A stretch of DNA of 64,000 nucleotides from Apostichopus japonicus (GCF_037975245.1 NC_092574.1:20655213-20719212); one strand, 5' to 3'; positions 1 through 10,980 are shown, numbered from the stretch's first letter. Translations and numbers: made by a program. The notes: a model not told the origin generated them from the letters alone.

Positions 1-1050
1 ACACCGAGAAAAGTTACCCATATAAGGGTAATCCCATTGAACAGTACATCGTAAACATACGTTATTGGTAATACAAATGGTTAAAGCTACTGTCACGACA
101 AGGGCTTTAACAAGAGCTTTACCGTATGTTACAAAAGTTAAGATAGTTACAATCGCTAATAACAGAACGTAAAGTATTGCTTCTTCCATGTTTTCTGATT
201 TTAGTTTAACTCCAGGCATCACTAAAAAATAAAGTCGCTATCGAAATGATTGTTCCAAGACACCCCTCCCCCCCCCCCCCCCGCGCAAGAATTAAAAATA
301 GGAATGGGTCCCCGGTCGACCTATGAGTTAAGAAGCGAGCAGCAATGGGAGCTGGGACAAAACAGAATAATCCCAGATAAGAAAGTATAGTAATCCAAGA
401 ACTGTCGATGACGTGGTCATGTCGTCTTTCGAACCTCTGGCGAGAGAACCTTTACAGATCAAAATCAGGCCAACAGAATTGATTAGAGCAAGAGCGCCAT
501 CGTATAAGTCGAACCTTTCTCCGAGCAATATCCATGCCACGAATGCCGCGGGTAAAGGGTACGTTAAATAATAAAGCAGAGGCGTCTGAGGTGCTCATTA
601 TTGTCATCGCCACTCTGGTAAGAGATATTCCAACGGCGTCGCAAAAGCCGTACAGAATGTTAGCAGCGAGATCAAGACGATTGTAAGAGCTGTCCCTATC
701 CCAGGATATAAACGGCGCGAGAGATAGCAAAGACACGCTACGAACGAGTAGGATCTGCATCGGGATTATAATTCCTGCAAGTTTAGCACAAAAAAAAAAT
801 CATTTGGAAGCTTTGAAGTATTCCCGTAAGAATAGCCCAAATTATCCCTGGTGTCAACAGAATTAACGATAATCTTGAAATAAATAATTCTAATTTTCCT
901 ATCTTTGTATCATGCCGCCAATATCCGCCGCCGTAATTTTCGGTAGGGTTAGGTCTACTGAGCAGTGCGTCACCGTCGCCGGAAAATTCCTCCACCGGGT
1001 CACCGAGTCCTCCACCAGAAGCGGCGGCAGAATCGCTTTCTTTCCTACAA
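1..1050 (-). pseudogene. SLC35G-like (EamA) transporter, frameshifted copy, 3' end beyond window
   Basis: Three minus-strand reading frames in different phases together match, in order, the intact transporter at 18099-19109. Residues around 783-1045 match its N-terminus and first helix (GIIWAI against GLIWAA). About 560-780 match the next helices (PMQILLVRS against PMQALFIRS, then FISWDR against FISWNE). About 300-555 match the segment WILLGERFDLYDG against CVLLGESFDWLDG. About 1-195 match the C-terminal helices. The frame breaks in the poly-A run near 790-799, near 556-562 (one extra T on the coding strand) and near 58-62. Three independent breaks make a pseudogene more likely than unseen introns, although assembly errors in homopolymers could explain one or two. 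An acceptor-like site precedes the N-terminal block near 1048. Same strand as the intact copy, so probably an old tandem duplicate. Confidence 0.72.
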
Positions 1051-2041
1051 TAACAAAGAGAGATTGTTTTGTGATTTAAAAAAAAAAAAAAATTATGTTT
1101 ATAATTTTTCGGTCATTTGACTTATGCGATTGTGAGTTTACGTACTTTTGCACACGATTGAGAACGTCGGACAGCGTATATAGACAACATCTGTACAACA
1201 GTACATCAGTACAACATGCATGCAATTTAAGATAATCCATTGCTATATAAGTAATCAAAAGGTCTAACGTGTTCAGAATGGTGGGACGGACCGGAGTGAG
1301 GCGGGGACATGCCCTCCCATTGTCAGTCGGCGGAAAATGGTTCAGTCGGAGCATCCCCCCCCCCCATTCAACCGGGGGAGAATTAGACCACTACTTACGG
1401 GGTCACACCCATCCCACCCACCCCTCCTTTTTCAACCTCACATAGGTATTTATTAGCACAATCTTGCCCTTAAAGTAACTTATATAGATTTAACTTATTG
1501 TCCAAATATGCCTAAAATGCACCCTTTGACCTCTGAATTAAAAAAAAAAAATCTGCGAGAGGGCCCCATTTTCCTTTCTAGTAATTGGAGTCGTTTTAAA
1601 TGACCCTATGGCAGCACCACCTCCTTTATATAATCCTTTAATCTCCCCTGTTCCTCTTATAAAGTTCCAGACCGCTACCTAAATCAATGGGTGTGTGGGT
1701 TCAAAATCCCGCAAACGCCAGATAATACATCGTGAAGTTTCAGTGGTTCACAGTGATTGCATGCCCTACGATTACCATAATGTATATTGATTAGTGCATT
1801 TATTAGGATGTCTTTACCACAATTAATCGTTCCATTGACTTACACACTAAATTGGTCACTTTCTAATCCCTCTGAAGAATATATTATTATACGTTTACAA
1901 GTGACATATCCTGTATACCCAATATAATGATATATAGCTGAGGGTGTCGCCATGCAGCTGCAATGTCACGATGCCAAGTTATATATATATAATGACCGTA
2001 GTATAGATTTTGAGCTTGAAGAGGAGCACATTTAGCATATA
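1051..2041. other. intergenic, no gene seen
   Basis: AT-rich DNA with poly-C and poly-A runs. The stretch about 1340-1560 (poly-C, then AAATATGCCTAAAATGCACC, then a poly-A run) resembles about 12420-12640 in wording and order, so both are probably copies of one old dispersed repeat. No reading frame here looks like a gene. Confidence 0.5.
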
Positions 2042-2235
2042 CAGTGGCGGATCCAGGATTTCGCCGAAGGGGGGGCCCAGATGGGAAATGCCTAATCGTC
2101 GTCCTGGGGGAGGGGTCTAAGGGGATTGGGTGCCCCCCTCCCCATTGGGAAAATTTCACAAAATATGGAGGTCCTCGGTGCAATCTGGTGCTACTTTTCG
2201 TGAAAGTTTGGAGTAAAATTTATTTCCAATAAATC
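2042..2235 (+). repeat. dispersed repeat family A, copy 1
   Basis: Starts CAGTGGCGGATCCAGG, then G-rich sequence, CCTGGGGGAGGGGTCTAAGG, a run of CCCCCTCCCC and a tail that includes AAATTT. The core recurs near 16885-17013 (minus), 39449-39560, 56905-57060 and 57630-57730 (minus). The CAGTGGCGGATCC start is like the ends of hAT-type non-autonomous elements, but no second terminus is clear here. Confidence 0.6.
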
Positions 2236-2475
2236 ATGTATTCATGGTTTGCCGGGCATATATTTGCAATTTCGAGCAATGAGCTGGGATTTACGTCTTT
2301 GGGGAGTAGGTGGTGATGCAAACTACTTTTTACCAGGCTACTCCAGGCCATTTCATCTTGGATGCCCCCTTCCAGATGGAGACTATTGATGCAGTCAGAG
2401 TGCCCCTCTCACCTTCACTTTATCAGAATGATGGTGTACTCTTTTTGCAAATTTATTTACAAAAAATTACACGCA

Positions 2476-2660
2476 CAGTGGCGTAGCTAGGATTTTTTGA
2501 GTGGGGGGGCATGGGGGGGCTGTTCTTTCTTGTGGGGGGCGGAGTTTACTATCTAAGCGGAGCGCCACCTTGGTTGGCGCGGAGCGTACAGAGAAAATTT
2601 GAGATTTCAGCACCCCCCAGATCGCAGGAGATGGCACCTGTGAGGCAAAATAGCAACCAA
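2476..2660 (+). repeat. dispersed repeat family B, copy 1
   Basis: Starts CAGTGGCGTAGCTAGGATTT and contains CTATCTAAGCGGAGCGCCACC, then GGTTGGCGCGGAGCGTAC, GAAAATTT and CCCCCCAGAT. The two GGAGCG blocks can pair across the centre. The same order recurs at 3569-3815 and, inverted, at 11388-11512. Confidence 0.65.
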
Positions 2661-3072
2661 AAAGATGTGCAACTTTGGTGACAGAAATGCAAAAAAAGTT
2701 TTTTCTCTTTCATGCTGACTGGCCTTGCCATCTCAGCCAGACTTTTAACTTGAGGGAAGTTGGCATCATTTGTCGTTTCAAGCTGTCAAGGCCTTTCTCC
2801 CAACTCAAACTCCTGTGGGCTACCGGTAGATTTGCAGGATATGCCCACATGTGGACTTAAATAGCATTAGAGGAAGGGGGTGGAAGACTAACACGCATCG
2901 ATGTTTCGGTAATGGTCCACATTGATGGCTCGGTGCTTATTAGGCCATTTATTGGGTTTCTTGAGGCAGCTGTCATCAGAATCTGGGTTTTTGTGCCAAT
3001 CGATGACCGATAACATGTATTGGTATGTAATTTTCTTCTTCATATATCTAGCAACACTCTAAAAACAAATGA

Positions 3073-3268
3073 GTGGATTTCATTCCATTGGAGTGATCAC
3101 TCGGCGCACTTCAAATTAAGAGTGAAATTTAACTCTATTGGAGTTAACCCTCACTCCTAATATGAGTGAATATAACTCTATTAGGAGTTAAGATTTACTC
3201 CAATGGAGTGGAAATTCACTCTTATACCGGAATGTGCTCAGTGATCACTCCCATGGAGTGAAATTCAC
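3073..3268. repeat. fold-back (MITE-like) element built of GAGT/ACTC motifs
   Basis: The left end (GTGGATTTCATTCCATTGG, then AGTGATCACT) matches the reverse complement of the right end (GTGAATTTCACTCCATGGG, then AGTGATCACT) over about 38 bases with few differences. The interior is made of further inverted GAGT/ACTC pairs, so most of the 196 bases can fold on themselves. No coding potential. Confidence 0.6.
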
Positions 3269-3307
3269 CTATGTTTTTATCAGTACAGTACAGTGCATAT
3301 CATCATA

Positions 3308-3341
3308 GACGTACGTACGTACGTACGTACTACGTACGTTC
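3308..3341. repeat. ACGT tetranucleotide microsatellite
   Basis: Run of ACGTACGT units with one interruption near 3330. Each unit is self-complementary. Confidence 0.8.
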
Positions 3342-3568
3342 GTATATCAGACGCACTCGATACCCACGATACGATACGGTCCTGGAGAAACTATTTCCAC
3401 TCATCATTTTTTAAGGCGATACAGTAGTGAGTATTGAACAGGCACAGCCGCATGTTTGCAGGAAATTCAGAATTCCCAATATTTTATATCTCTACCAGTA
3501 GTGAAAATCATGTTTCGACAGTTTCGTGGACATAAAAAGTTGTTTTTGTGGAATATTCAATGACATAT

Positions 3569-3815
3569 CAGGGGCGGCTGCAGGATTTGTGACAGGGGGG
3601 GGGGTCTGACTGGTCCAGCCGCGCCTGAATGTAAGACTATCTAAGCGGAGCGCCATCATCGGTTGGCGCGGAGCGTACAAGAAAATTTTTGGCTTTACAA
3701 ACCCCCCAGATGGCCGGAAACGGCACTTCCCGAGTATTCTAAGCAGCATGTACCTATAGCCTGAAAATATGGATCTCATGTCTGCAATTTCAGGCCCCCC
3801 GTAGCTACGCCACTG
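3569..3815 (+). repeat. dispersed repeat family B, copy 2 (CAG...CTG ends)
   Basis: Begins CAGGGGCGGCTGCAGGATTT and ends GTAGCTACGCCACTG, so both ends have the CAG...CTG form of hAT-type elements. It contains CTATCTAAGCGGAGCGCCAT and GGTTGGCGCGGAGCGTAC, as in copy 1, then GGCCGGAAACGGCACTTCCC, which copy 3 shares. No convincing target duplication. A poly-A run (about 3850-3880) and a GC-rich block ending GGATCCGCCCCTG at 3941 follow, probably another repeat end. Confidence 0.65.
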
Positions 3816-3845
3816 ATCACGCATGGGGCACTTTCCCTCGAACGC

Positions 3846-3885
<40 letters not shown>

Positions 3886-4364
3886 AGATTTTCAAAAAGG
3901 GGGGGCCCGGGCCCCCCGGGCCCCCCCTGGATCCGCCCCTGATATATATACTGAACCCAAAAATCTTCCGGCTAATCGCTCGGAGTTATATCTCCACATT
4001 TGACCAAAGAATTTCTAAAATGCTTTAAATCACCTTCAATCTGTAATTTGATTTATTTTTATTTTTTCACATAAAAAGAAAAGCAAAGAAAGACAATGTT
4101 GATAAACTGAGCACCACAAGCACTGTTGTTTGGGTCATGTTAGGACGTTTTTTCGACAATGGATAATTGACTGGGAACATATGTATCTATAGGGAATAAT
4201 GCCTGCGTCACACTGTCCCGAAATTGACACCAGATGGACACATGATAAAAAAGGAAATGTTCAAATTCGGCTCTGATCGTAAAAAAACATCGGGCCATTC
4301 CATGCATGAGGGCATCTTAAGCCATCGTATGACCGCCGGTGGAGTTTCTCAGGCTCCGGCAGCA

Positions 4365-4450
4365 TGGGCGGCGATCCTGGGGGGGAAGGGGGGATATATC
4401 CCCCCATGAAAATGGGTGGAGGGGATGTAATACACCATATCCCCCCCACC
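4365..4450 (+). repeat. short dispersed repeat shared with 11515-11570
   Basis: CATGGGCGGCGATCC followed by a G-run and GGATAT. The inverted equivalent (GGATCGCCGCCCATG) is at about 11538-11552. The two copies lie outside the two ends of the LTR retrotransposon. Confidence 0.45.
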
Positions 4451-4854
4451 AAATGCCAGGGATAAGAATTTTTTTCATGCCTACATTTATGTATCATCGT
4501 GAATGTACGGCTCTTTTTAGCTTCATTTCTCGCCTACCATAAACGCTGTGCGATCTTTTCAAATAAACCGTCTTTATAAAGCAAGAATAGTTGACTGTGA
4601 GCTTCATTGGCCCTATAACAACAAAATGTATTATTGCGCCCACGGTATTGATATAGTACATATATGCACCCTCATAGTATTCATATAGGCCCTATAGTAG
4701 GCCTACACTATAGTATGCCTACATGTTCCCTCGAACAGCTGAGAATCTCATGTTACAAGGGTAATGCTTAATACACGTTTCACCTGGATGCCCTATTAAT
4801 CGGTACCTAGGAATGTAACTATGTGTAATTGTGTATTGCATGTGTATAGGCCTA

Positions 4855-5047
4855 TGTTACGTAGTGTGGGGTAATAAGTTCAACACAGTGTCATTCGTTG
4901 CTTTTCTTCCTTTATTTTTCAAACTCCACATACAGTATCTCCACATAACTCCACTGCTTCCTTTCACAATTCACTATATCAATTCAACCTCTGCTTAACT
5001 CAACCTAAACAACCTCTGCTTCCTTGCAACACTATCCTCGCTATCTT
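4855..5047 (-). repeat. 3' LTR (left terminal repeat)
   Basis: 193 bases matching 11001-11193. In element orientation it ends GTAACA and holds an AATAAA polyadenylation signal (plus-strand CTTTATTTTTC near 4912). The start, AAGATAGC, lacks the usual TG, so the 5' border of the LTR could differ slightly from the repeat border. Confidence 0.75.
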
Positions 5048-5095
5048 CCCACACTCCCTTACGCTTCTCTCCTTTTCTCCTCTCCTAATACCTTG
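5048..5095 (-). other. candidate polypurine tract
   Basis: The plus strand is almost pure pyrimidine (CCCACACTCCC, then CTTCTCTCC and TTTTCTCCTCTCC). On the element's strand this is a purine run directly before the 3' LTR, where plus-strand DNA synthesis is primed in LTR elements. Confidence 0.5.
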
Positions 5096-5439
5096 GCTCC
5101 TCACCTTACAAAAGCCACAGTCCAACTGCCCGTAACCCCTCTCCTCATCTCTAGCTCTATCCTTTAATCCTATTAGCAAGTCTTTACATGTCTAAGTAAT
5201 CCCAGCTTTGTAATCCCCTTAAGCTATCCCTAGGACATAAGCAGCTTTCCTATCCTTACTTATAGACTTCACAACATGCCCCTCCTCCCCGAAAGACTGT
5301 GTCAGTCTTCTTTTACCTTAAAACTTAATCCTTACGAACCCTATGTACACAAAACAAATCCAACCAAACCCTGTACCATCGTTTACATACACTTTTTACA
5401 AGAGTGAAAGTTAATCCACTCAACAACAACCTCTACTAC

Positions 5440-5902
5440 AAATACAATTGAATTTACTGACAGCGTACATGATATACACAATATACACAGTATATGAAGT
5501 TATACACACTCAATACACTCGAAAGGTATAGCCTCGTAGTTAATCTGAAATAACTGAAATAATTTGAAATTACTGACAAAGTACACAATTTTCACAATAT
5601 ATACACAGTATGTGAAGTTATACACACTCAATACACTCGAAAGGTATATAGCCTTGGAATTAATCTGAAATAACTGAAATAACTGAAATAACTTGAAATT
5701 ACTGACAAAGTACACAATTTACACAATATATGCACAGTATGTGAAGTTATACACACTCAATACACTCGAAAGGTATATAGCCTTGGAGTTAATCTGAAAT
5801 AACTGAAATAATTTGAAATTACTGACAAAGTACACAATTTACACAATATATACACAGTATGTGAAGTTATACACACTCAATACACTCGAAAGGTAATAGA
5901 CT
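5440..5902. repeat. tandem repeat, about 120-bp unit, four copies
   Basis: The phrase CAGTATGTGAAGTTATACAC recurs (first copy with one change) at 5488, 5606, 5735 and 5855, i.e. periods of 118, 129 and 120. Each unit also carries CACTCAATACACTCGAAAGG and a variable number of AACTGAAATA hexamer-like steps. The last unit ends 19 bases before the pol stop codon, so the array is the 3' untranslated part of the retrotransposon. Confidence 0.85.
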
Positions 5903-8900
5903 TTACATTCTGCTGAGACCATCAGCATTGCCATTAGAACACCCCCTCCTGTACTGCACATCAAAACTGAATTGCTGTAAAGCCAATGACCATCTCAACA
6001 GCCTATTATTTGAGCCTTTGGTTTTCTCCAGCCATTTCAGAGCTTGGTGGTCTGTGAAAATTTTGAATCTGACACCAATCAGATAGTACTTCAGTTTAGC
6101 GACAGCCCAAATGATTGCCAGGGCTTCTTTTTCGGGTACGCTAAATCTTTGTTCTCTTACTGACAATTTACGACTGATGTAAGCAACGGGATGTTCTTTC
6201 CCATCCTTACCTGTCTGACTGAGAACAGCCCCAATTCCAAAATTTGAGGCATCGGTTTGTACAACAAATGTTTTGTTGAAGTCTGGGGCATAAAGAATTG
6301 GCTGGCTGGTAAGTTTGTCCTTCAAAGACTGAAAAGCCTGCTCGCATGCTTGATCCCAGTGGACAGCATTAGGCAAGTCCTTTCTAGTTAGGTCTGTTAG
6401 TGGTTTTGCCAGCTTAGCAAAATTTGGAACAAATTTTCTATAGTATCCTGTAAGTCCTAAGAAGGCCCTAACATTTCTCTTGGTGAGGGGCTGGGGAAAA
6501 TTCTGAACCCCTTCTACAATATCCCAAATTGGAGTAACAACTCCACCACCAATCTTGTGACCTAAATAGGCTATCTGATGGAAAGCAAACTTGCACTTCT
6601 TGGGTTTCGCTTTTAGGCCAGCCTCCTCTAACTTATGGAGAACTGCCTGTAGATGTGCGATATGTTCTGACCAACTCTTGCTAAATATACAAATGTCATC
6701 AATGTACGCCCTGGAGAAACTCTCACAACCCTTAAGTACACAGTCCATAAGTCTCTGGAAAACACTGCTGCTGTTTTGAAGACCAAATGGCAATACTGTG
6801 TACCTATATTGGCCAAATGGCGTCACAAAGGAAGTTTTATCCCTCGACTCTCTGTCTATTGGGACCTGGTAAAAACCCTTTGTCAGATCAAAAGTACTTA
6901 TATAGTGGGCACCAGCTATTTCATCTAGGATTTCATCAATCCTGGGCATAGAATATGGGTCAAAGACTGAATTTTTATTCAGCTTTCTAAAGTCTGTGCA
7001 CAAACGTAATGTCTCGTCTGATTTGGATACAATGACTATTGGTGAGGCATATGAGCTAATGGTAGGTTCTATTATCCCTAGCTTTAACATGCTGTCCAGT
7101 TCCTGTTTTACACGATCTCTAAGAGCATGTGGTACCCTGTAGGCCTGTTGTCTAATAGGTGATTTTGTGTGAAGTTGGATGTGATGTTTGACTAAGTGTG
7201 TTCTACCTGGGAGGTCAGAGAATACATAACTATAAGCATGTATTACTTCCATAACTTCCCCTCTCTGCTTGTATGACAACTCTTTATTGATTTCTACATC
7301 TCGCCATGTTTGAGTTTGCACCAATGACGGACCCAAGTTATCATCTAACCACCCAAATTCTTCACCTTCATCTGTTTTTCCACTGTCCACCATGCCTGAA
7401 GTTTCACTACTGATTTCATGTACCACACCAGTTACATATACACATTTAGAGATTTGGGTTTCTTGCTCTCTGTTATACCAAATTTTGCACAAGTTAACAT
7501 GTACAACCCTCTTAGACTTACATTTATCAGGCAACTCAATTTCATAATTCACCCGATTTATCCGTCTTTTCACAACATACGGTCCCTGCCACTTGTTGTC
7601 AAACTTTGAAGGCCCCTCTGGAAGAAATACCAATACCCTTTCACCTGCCTTAAATTCCCTGGGGGTGGCATTCTTGTCATAATTCTTTTTCATTTTCTTT
7701 TGGCTTTTCCTTGTGTTCTCATTAGCATCTTGCAATAGTTTCGGGATGCGTTTGCGCATACTCAGCAAGTGTGTTACCACATCATTGGGATCACTATCAG
7801 ATGATACCCACATATCTTTAAGAATGCTCAGTGGACCTCTAATTTTTCTACCATACAGCAATTCAAAGGGAGCATATCCTGTGGTAGCACATGGGACTTC
7901 CCTGTAAGCGAATAAAAATGAAGGTATGTACTCATCCCAATGTTTCATTTGATCCTCCGTCAAGGACCTCATCATGTTTTTGAGAGTACCATGAAAACGT
8001 TCTGTCATACCATTTGTTTGTTGGTGCCTCGCTGAGGTTGCGATTTGGGTAATATTGAGTCTACTGCAAATCGATTTCATAACCTTCGACATGAAGTTTG
8101 TCCCTTGGTCATGAACAATTTCCCTGGGTAAACCTATCCTAGCGAAAACCTGTATCAGGGCATCCACAACTGTTTCTGCTCTGATGTTGGACAAGGGGAT
8201 AGCCTCAGGATACCTGGTGGCATAATCCACAATGGTGAGCAGGTACATATTCCTTTTCCTAGTCCTTATCATTGGGCCAACTATGTCTATACCTATACGT
8301 TGGAAAGGTGTATCAATAATTGGCATGGGTAGTAATGGATACTTGCGAATTTGTTTGCCTTTATCCAATTTCTGACATACTTTACATGTTCTACAGTAAT
8401 GTGATATGTCTTGAAAGATTCCCGGCCAATAGAAATGCATTAACACTCTATCCTTCGTTTTAGTAACTCCCATGTGTCCTGCGTTATCATGCGCCATTTC
8501 AAGAATATCTTTTCTACATTCCTTTGGTACTACAATCTGTTCCGTTACTTGTACCTTATCTAAGTCACCCTCAGGGCCTTTATTCTGGGCTCTTTGCCAC
8601 TTCCTCAGTAATAACCCATCTTTGGTAAAGAAGCAAACTCTATGCGTGCCTACTTCTTCTGACTGAACTATCCTATCTCTTATCCCTTGTAGAGAGGCAT
8701 CTGAGTTTTGCATAGCTATTAGCCTTTCCTTATTAATTGAAACTATTTTGGTTATCCCAGCACTGACAGGTTCTAAGGCAACCGGTTTTTCTCCTTGTTC
8801 CATCTCATTTGTTTCTTCTATTTTATCTTTTACCTTGTCAACATGTTCTTTTGACCGTTGCTCAACATACTCTCTTAGTTCTCTTTCACCCTGTTTAAAC

Positions 8901-10384
8901 TCTTCTACTTCATTCCGTGCTTGAGCTCTGGTTAATACACAGATGTCTCTTCTAATGGCTTCCCCACAATGAGAATCTAAATCATGACCAAGAAGAAAAT
9001 CTTTCTGCAAACCTTCAATAACAGCTACTCTTACTTTGCCAGTTATCAGCTCACAGTTTAGTTCCACTTCGGCCAATGGGACTTCAACTGTCCCTCCCAC
9101 ACCTGATACTGTTATCCATTTACCATTTAGATAGCATCTACCCGGGACTAAATCCGCTTTTATGGCAGATTGCGTGCATGCTGAGTCTCTTAGAATCTTT
9201 ATGTTTTGGCCTTCTACCTTACCATCCAGCATGCACTTTTCTAGCCTAATGGCAGCTACATCGTCTACCTGATCTGGTGCACAATTATAAACTCTTCTTG
9301 AATCTGCATCTCTGTGCCTAGTGTCCTGGCTTGGGGCCCTTTGAGGACAAGCATTACAAAGATGGCCTGTCTGGCCACAAGTAAAGCATCTCCTAGAGAC
9401 TTCTGTTAATGCTGCCTCTTGTCTACAAAATTTGCTAATGTGACCTGCCTTACCACATTTGAAACAAACTATACTGGGTTTGAATGCAGTGGCATTGGCA
9501 TTTAACTGTGGTCCCTCTCTTTGGAGTCCCCTTCCGTATCTTTGCCTCTCCCATTTTGCTACTTGACTCCAATATTCATCCCCACCTCTGTTTATTATAT
9601 ATCTGTCTGCCTCATGGGCCAGATCTTTACTGGTCTTAATTTGCCTATCCCTCAGGTGGATGCCTAAATCAGTAGGGAGGCAACTAATTGCTTGCTCGAC
9701 AACTAATAGTTCTTTTACAGCTTCAACATCCTTTTCTTCTACATCTGAGAATCTTATCCAACCATTTAAATGGTGATTCAAGTCATTAACCCACCCTGAC
9801 ACAGTTTGATCTCTTCTTTTTGTGGTGTTTCTAAATTTGACTCTGTAAGTTTCTGCATTTACATGGTATTTGGCTAGTATGGCAGCTTTTATCGTATCAT
9901 AATTCTGAGACTCTGTTATAGGGAGGTTCACATAGGCTTCCTTAGCCTTACCAGATAAATTTGGGATCAAAAATATTGCCCACTGTGATTTATCCCACTT
10001 GTTTGTTTCTGCTAACATTTCAAAACCTCTAAGATATACATCGACATCTTCATTTTCATGCAGACGAGGCACCTTCATCAAATTTACACTTTCACCACTT
10101 GCCACTGAAGTTGGGTTCGCTTGAACTTTGGCAGTTTCGTTCTCTATCTGAAGTTGCTTTAGTTTTACTTCTTTATCTGCCTCTACTTTAGCCTTGTTCA
10201 GTTCATGATCTTGTTTGGACTTTTCTATTTCAATTTGTGCTTCTACCTTACGCATCTCTAGTAAGTAGTCAATCCACATTTCTTTTGGAAGACCTTCAGG
10301 TATCCCTGGTGGACAAGTTTCGTCTTCCTTTTTATCTGTTGTGTTCATTTTCACTTCATTTTTCTCTGATCTTAAATTATACAT
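5903..10384 (-). CDS. Gag-Pol polyprotein (Gag, protease, integrase, RT, RNase H)
   Basis: A single uninterrupted frame of 1493 residues. A charged coiled-coil-like segment (about 40-90) precedes a Gag domain (about 100-290). Two CX2CX4HX4C zinc knuckles lie at 307-320 and 333-346, and an aspartic-protease triad D-S-A at 400-402. The integrase has an HHCC zinc finger (His632, His637, Cys667, Cys670), a DDE core (Asp700, Asp759, Glu795) and a GPY/F-like module near 930-965. RT follows (about 1060-1240) with YIDD at 1227-1230, then RNase H (Asp1378, Asp1445) to the C-terminus. Gag and Pol are fused without a frameshift or stop between them. The family copies the element's RNA into DNA and inserts it in the host genome. 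No envelope-like frame follows. All catalytic residues named here are present, so the copy may be competent. Confidence 0.93.
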   Translation of the reverse strand: MYNLRSEKNEVKMNTTDKKEDETCPPGIPEGLPKEMWIDYLLEMRKVEAQIEIEKSKQDHELNKAKVEADKEVKLKQLQIENETAKVQANPTSVASGESVNLMKVPRLHENEDVDVYLRGFEMLAETNKWDKSQWAIFLIPNLSGKAKEAYVNLPITESQNYDTIKAAILAKYHVNAETYRVKFRNTTKRRDQTVSGWVNDLNHHLNGWIRFSDVEEKDVEAVKELLVVEQAISCLPTDLGIHLRDRQIKTSKDLAHEADRYIINRGGDEYWSQVAKWERQRYGRGLQREGPQLNANATAFKPSIVCFKCGKAGHISKFCRQEAALTEVSRRCFTCGQTGHLCNACPQRAPSQDTRHRDADSRRVYNCAPDQVDDVAAIRLEKCMLDGKVEGQNIKILRDSACTQSAIKADLVPGRCYLNGKWITVSGVGGTVEVPLAEVELNCELITGKVRVAVIEGLQKDFLLGHDLDSHCGEAIRRDICVLTRAQARNEVEEFKQGERELREYVEQRSKEHVDKVKDKIEETNEMEQGEKPVALEPVSAGITKIVSINKERLIAMQNSDASLQGIRDRIVQSEEVGTHRVCFFTKDGLLLRKWQRAQNKGPEGDLDKVQVTEQIVVPKECRKDILEMAHDNAGHMGVTKTKDRVLMHFYWPGIFQDISHYCRTCKVCQKLDKGKQIRKYPLLPMPIIDTPFQRIGIDIVGPMIRTRKRNMYLLTIVDYATRYPEAIPLSNIRAETVVDALIQVFARIGLPREIVHDQGTNFMSKVMKSICSRLNITQIATSARHQQTNGMTERFHGTLKNMMRSLTEDQMKHWDEYIPSFLFAYREVPCATTGYAPFELLYGRKIRGPLSILKDMWVSSDSDPNDVVTHLLSMRKRIPKLLQDANENTRKSQKKMKKNYDKNATPREFKAGERVLVFLPEGPSKFDNKWQGPYVVKRRINRVNYEIELPDKCKSKRVVHVNLCKIWYNREQETQISKCVYVTGVVHEISSETSGMVDSGKTDEGEEFGWLDDNLGPSLVQTQTWRDVEINKELSYKQRGEVMEVIHAYSYVFSDLPGRTHLVKHHIQLHTKSPIRQQAYRVPHALRDRVKQELDSMLKLGIIEPTISSYASPIVIVSKSDETLRLCTDFRKLNKNSVFDPYSMPRIDEILDEIAGAHYISTFDLTKGFYQVPIDRESRDKTSFVTPFGQYRYTVLPFGLQNSSSVFQRLMDCVLKGCESFSRAYIDDICIFSKSWSEHIAHLQAVLHKLEEAGLKAKPKKCKFAFHQIAYLGHKIGGGVVTPIWDIVEGVQNFPQPLTKRNVRAFLGLTGYYRKFVPNFAKLAKPLTDLTRKDLPNAVHWDQACEQAFQSLKDKLTSQPILYAPDFNKTFVVQTDASNFGIGAVLSQTGKDGKEHPVAYISRKLSVREQRFSVPEKEALAIIWAVAKLKYYLIGVRFKIFTDHQALKWLEKTKGSNNRLLRWSLALQQFSFDVQYRRGCSNGNADGLSRM

Positions 10385-10980
10385 GATGCACCCTTAAATG
10401 GAGAATATGAAAATAGCAATTATAAATAAATATACAACAATTTACAACCTTAATGTATGTGTGACCTCTTTCAGATTCTCCACCGCAGTTTCAGCCAGAA
10501 AGTGTCCAAGAAGAACTCCTCAAAAATGACTCCATACAAGTTACTCAGCTCTCACAGTTGGTTGCTGTCTGTTTTCTATATTTTGGTTTCTCCTTCTTCT
10601 CTGCCACCAAACAATGACTTCTTCCACCTTGATAAACGCAAATGCATGTTTATGTAACAGCGTGTTTTTACATGGACAACTCCGCTTCCATAATTGGGCG
10701 TTGAATAATCTCCGTCGTACAATAAGCTCCACCACTATGCGGTTGTATGATGTTGTTACATACCCTCGGGATCTTGCTTCTTTAGATGTTCCTGAAACGA
10801 TGACCATCCATCCATTTCGCCCAAGATTCCTGTGTTACATAATTTCTTTTGAATAAACAATCGTCTGCATGACTAACACATTAGTAAACGATATATATAT
10901 ATATCTTTTTGAGTCTCATTGACTTTTTGCTGGTAGCGGATTTATCACAATGGTAGTGGGCAAACACCGAGGTATTTCTT
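10385..10980 (-). other. retrotransposon 5' untranslated region
   Basis: About 600 bases between the primer-binding site and the Gag start, with only short spurious frames. An (AT)n run lies near 10895. The Gag start was taken as the first ATG of the long frame. Confidence 0.6.
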
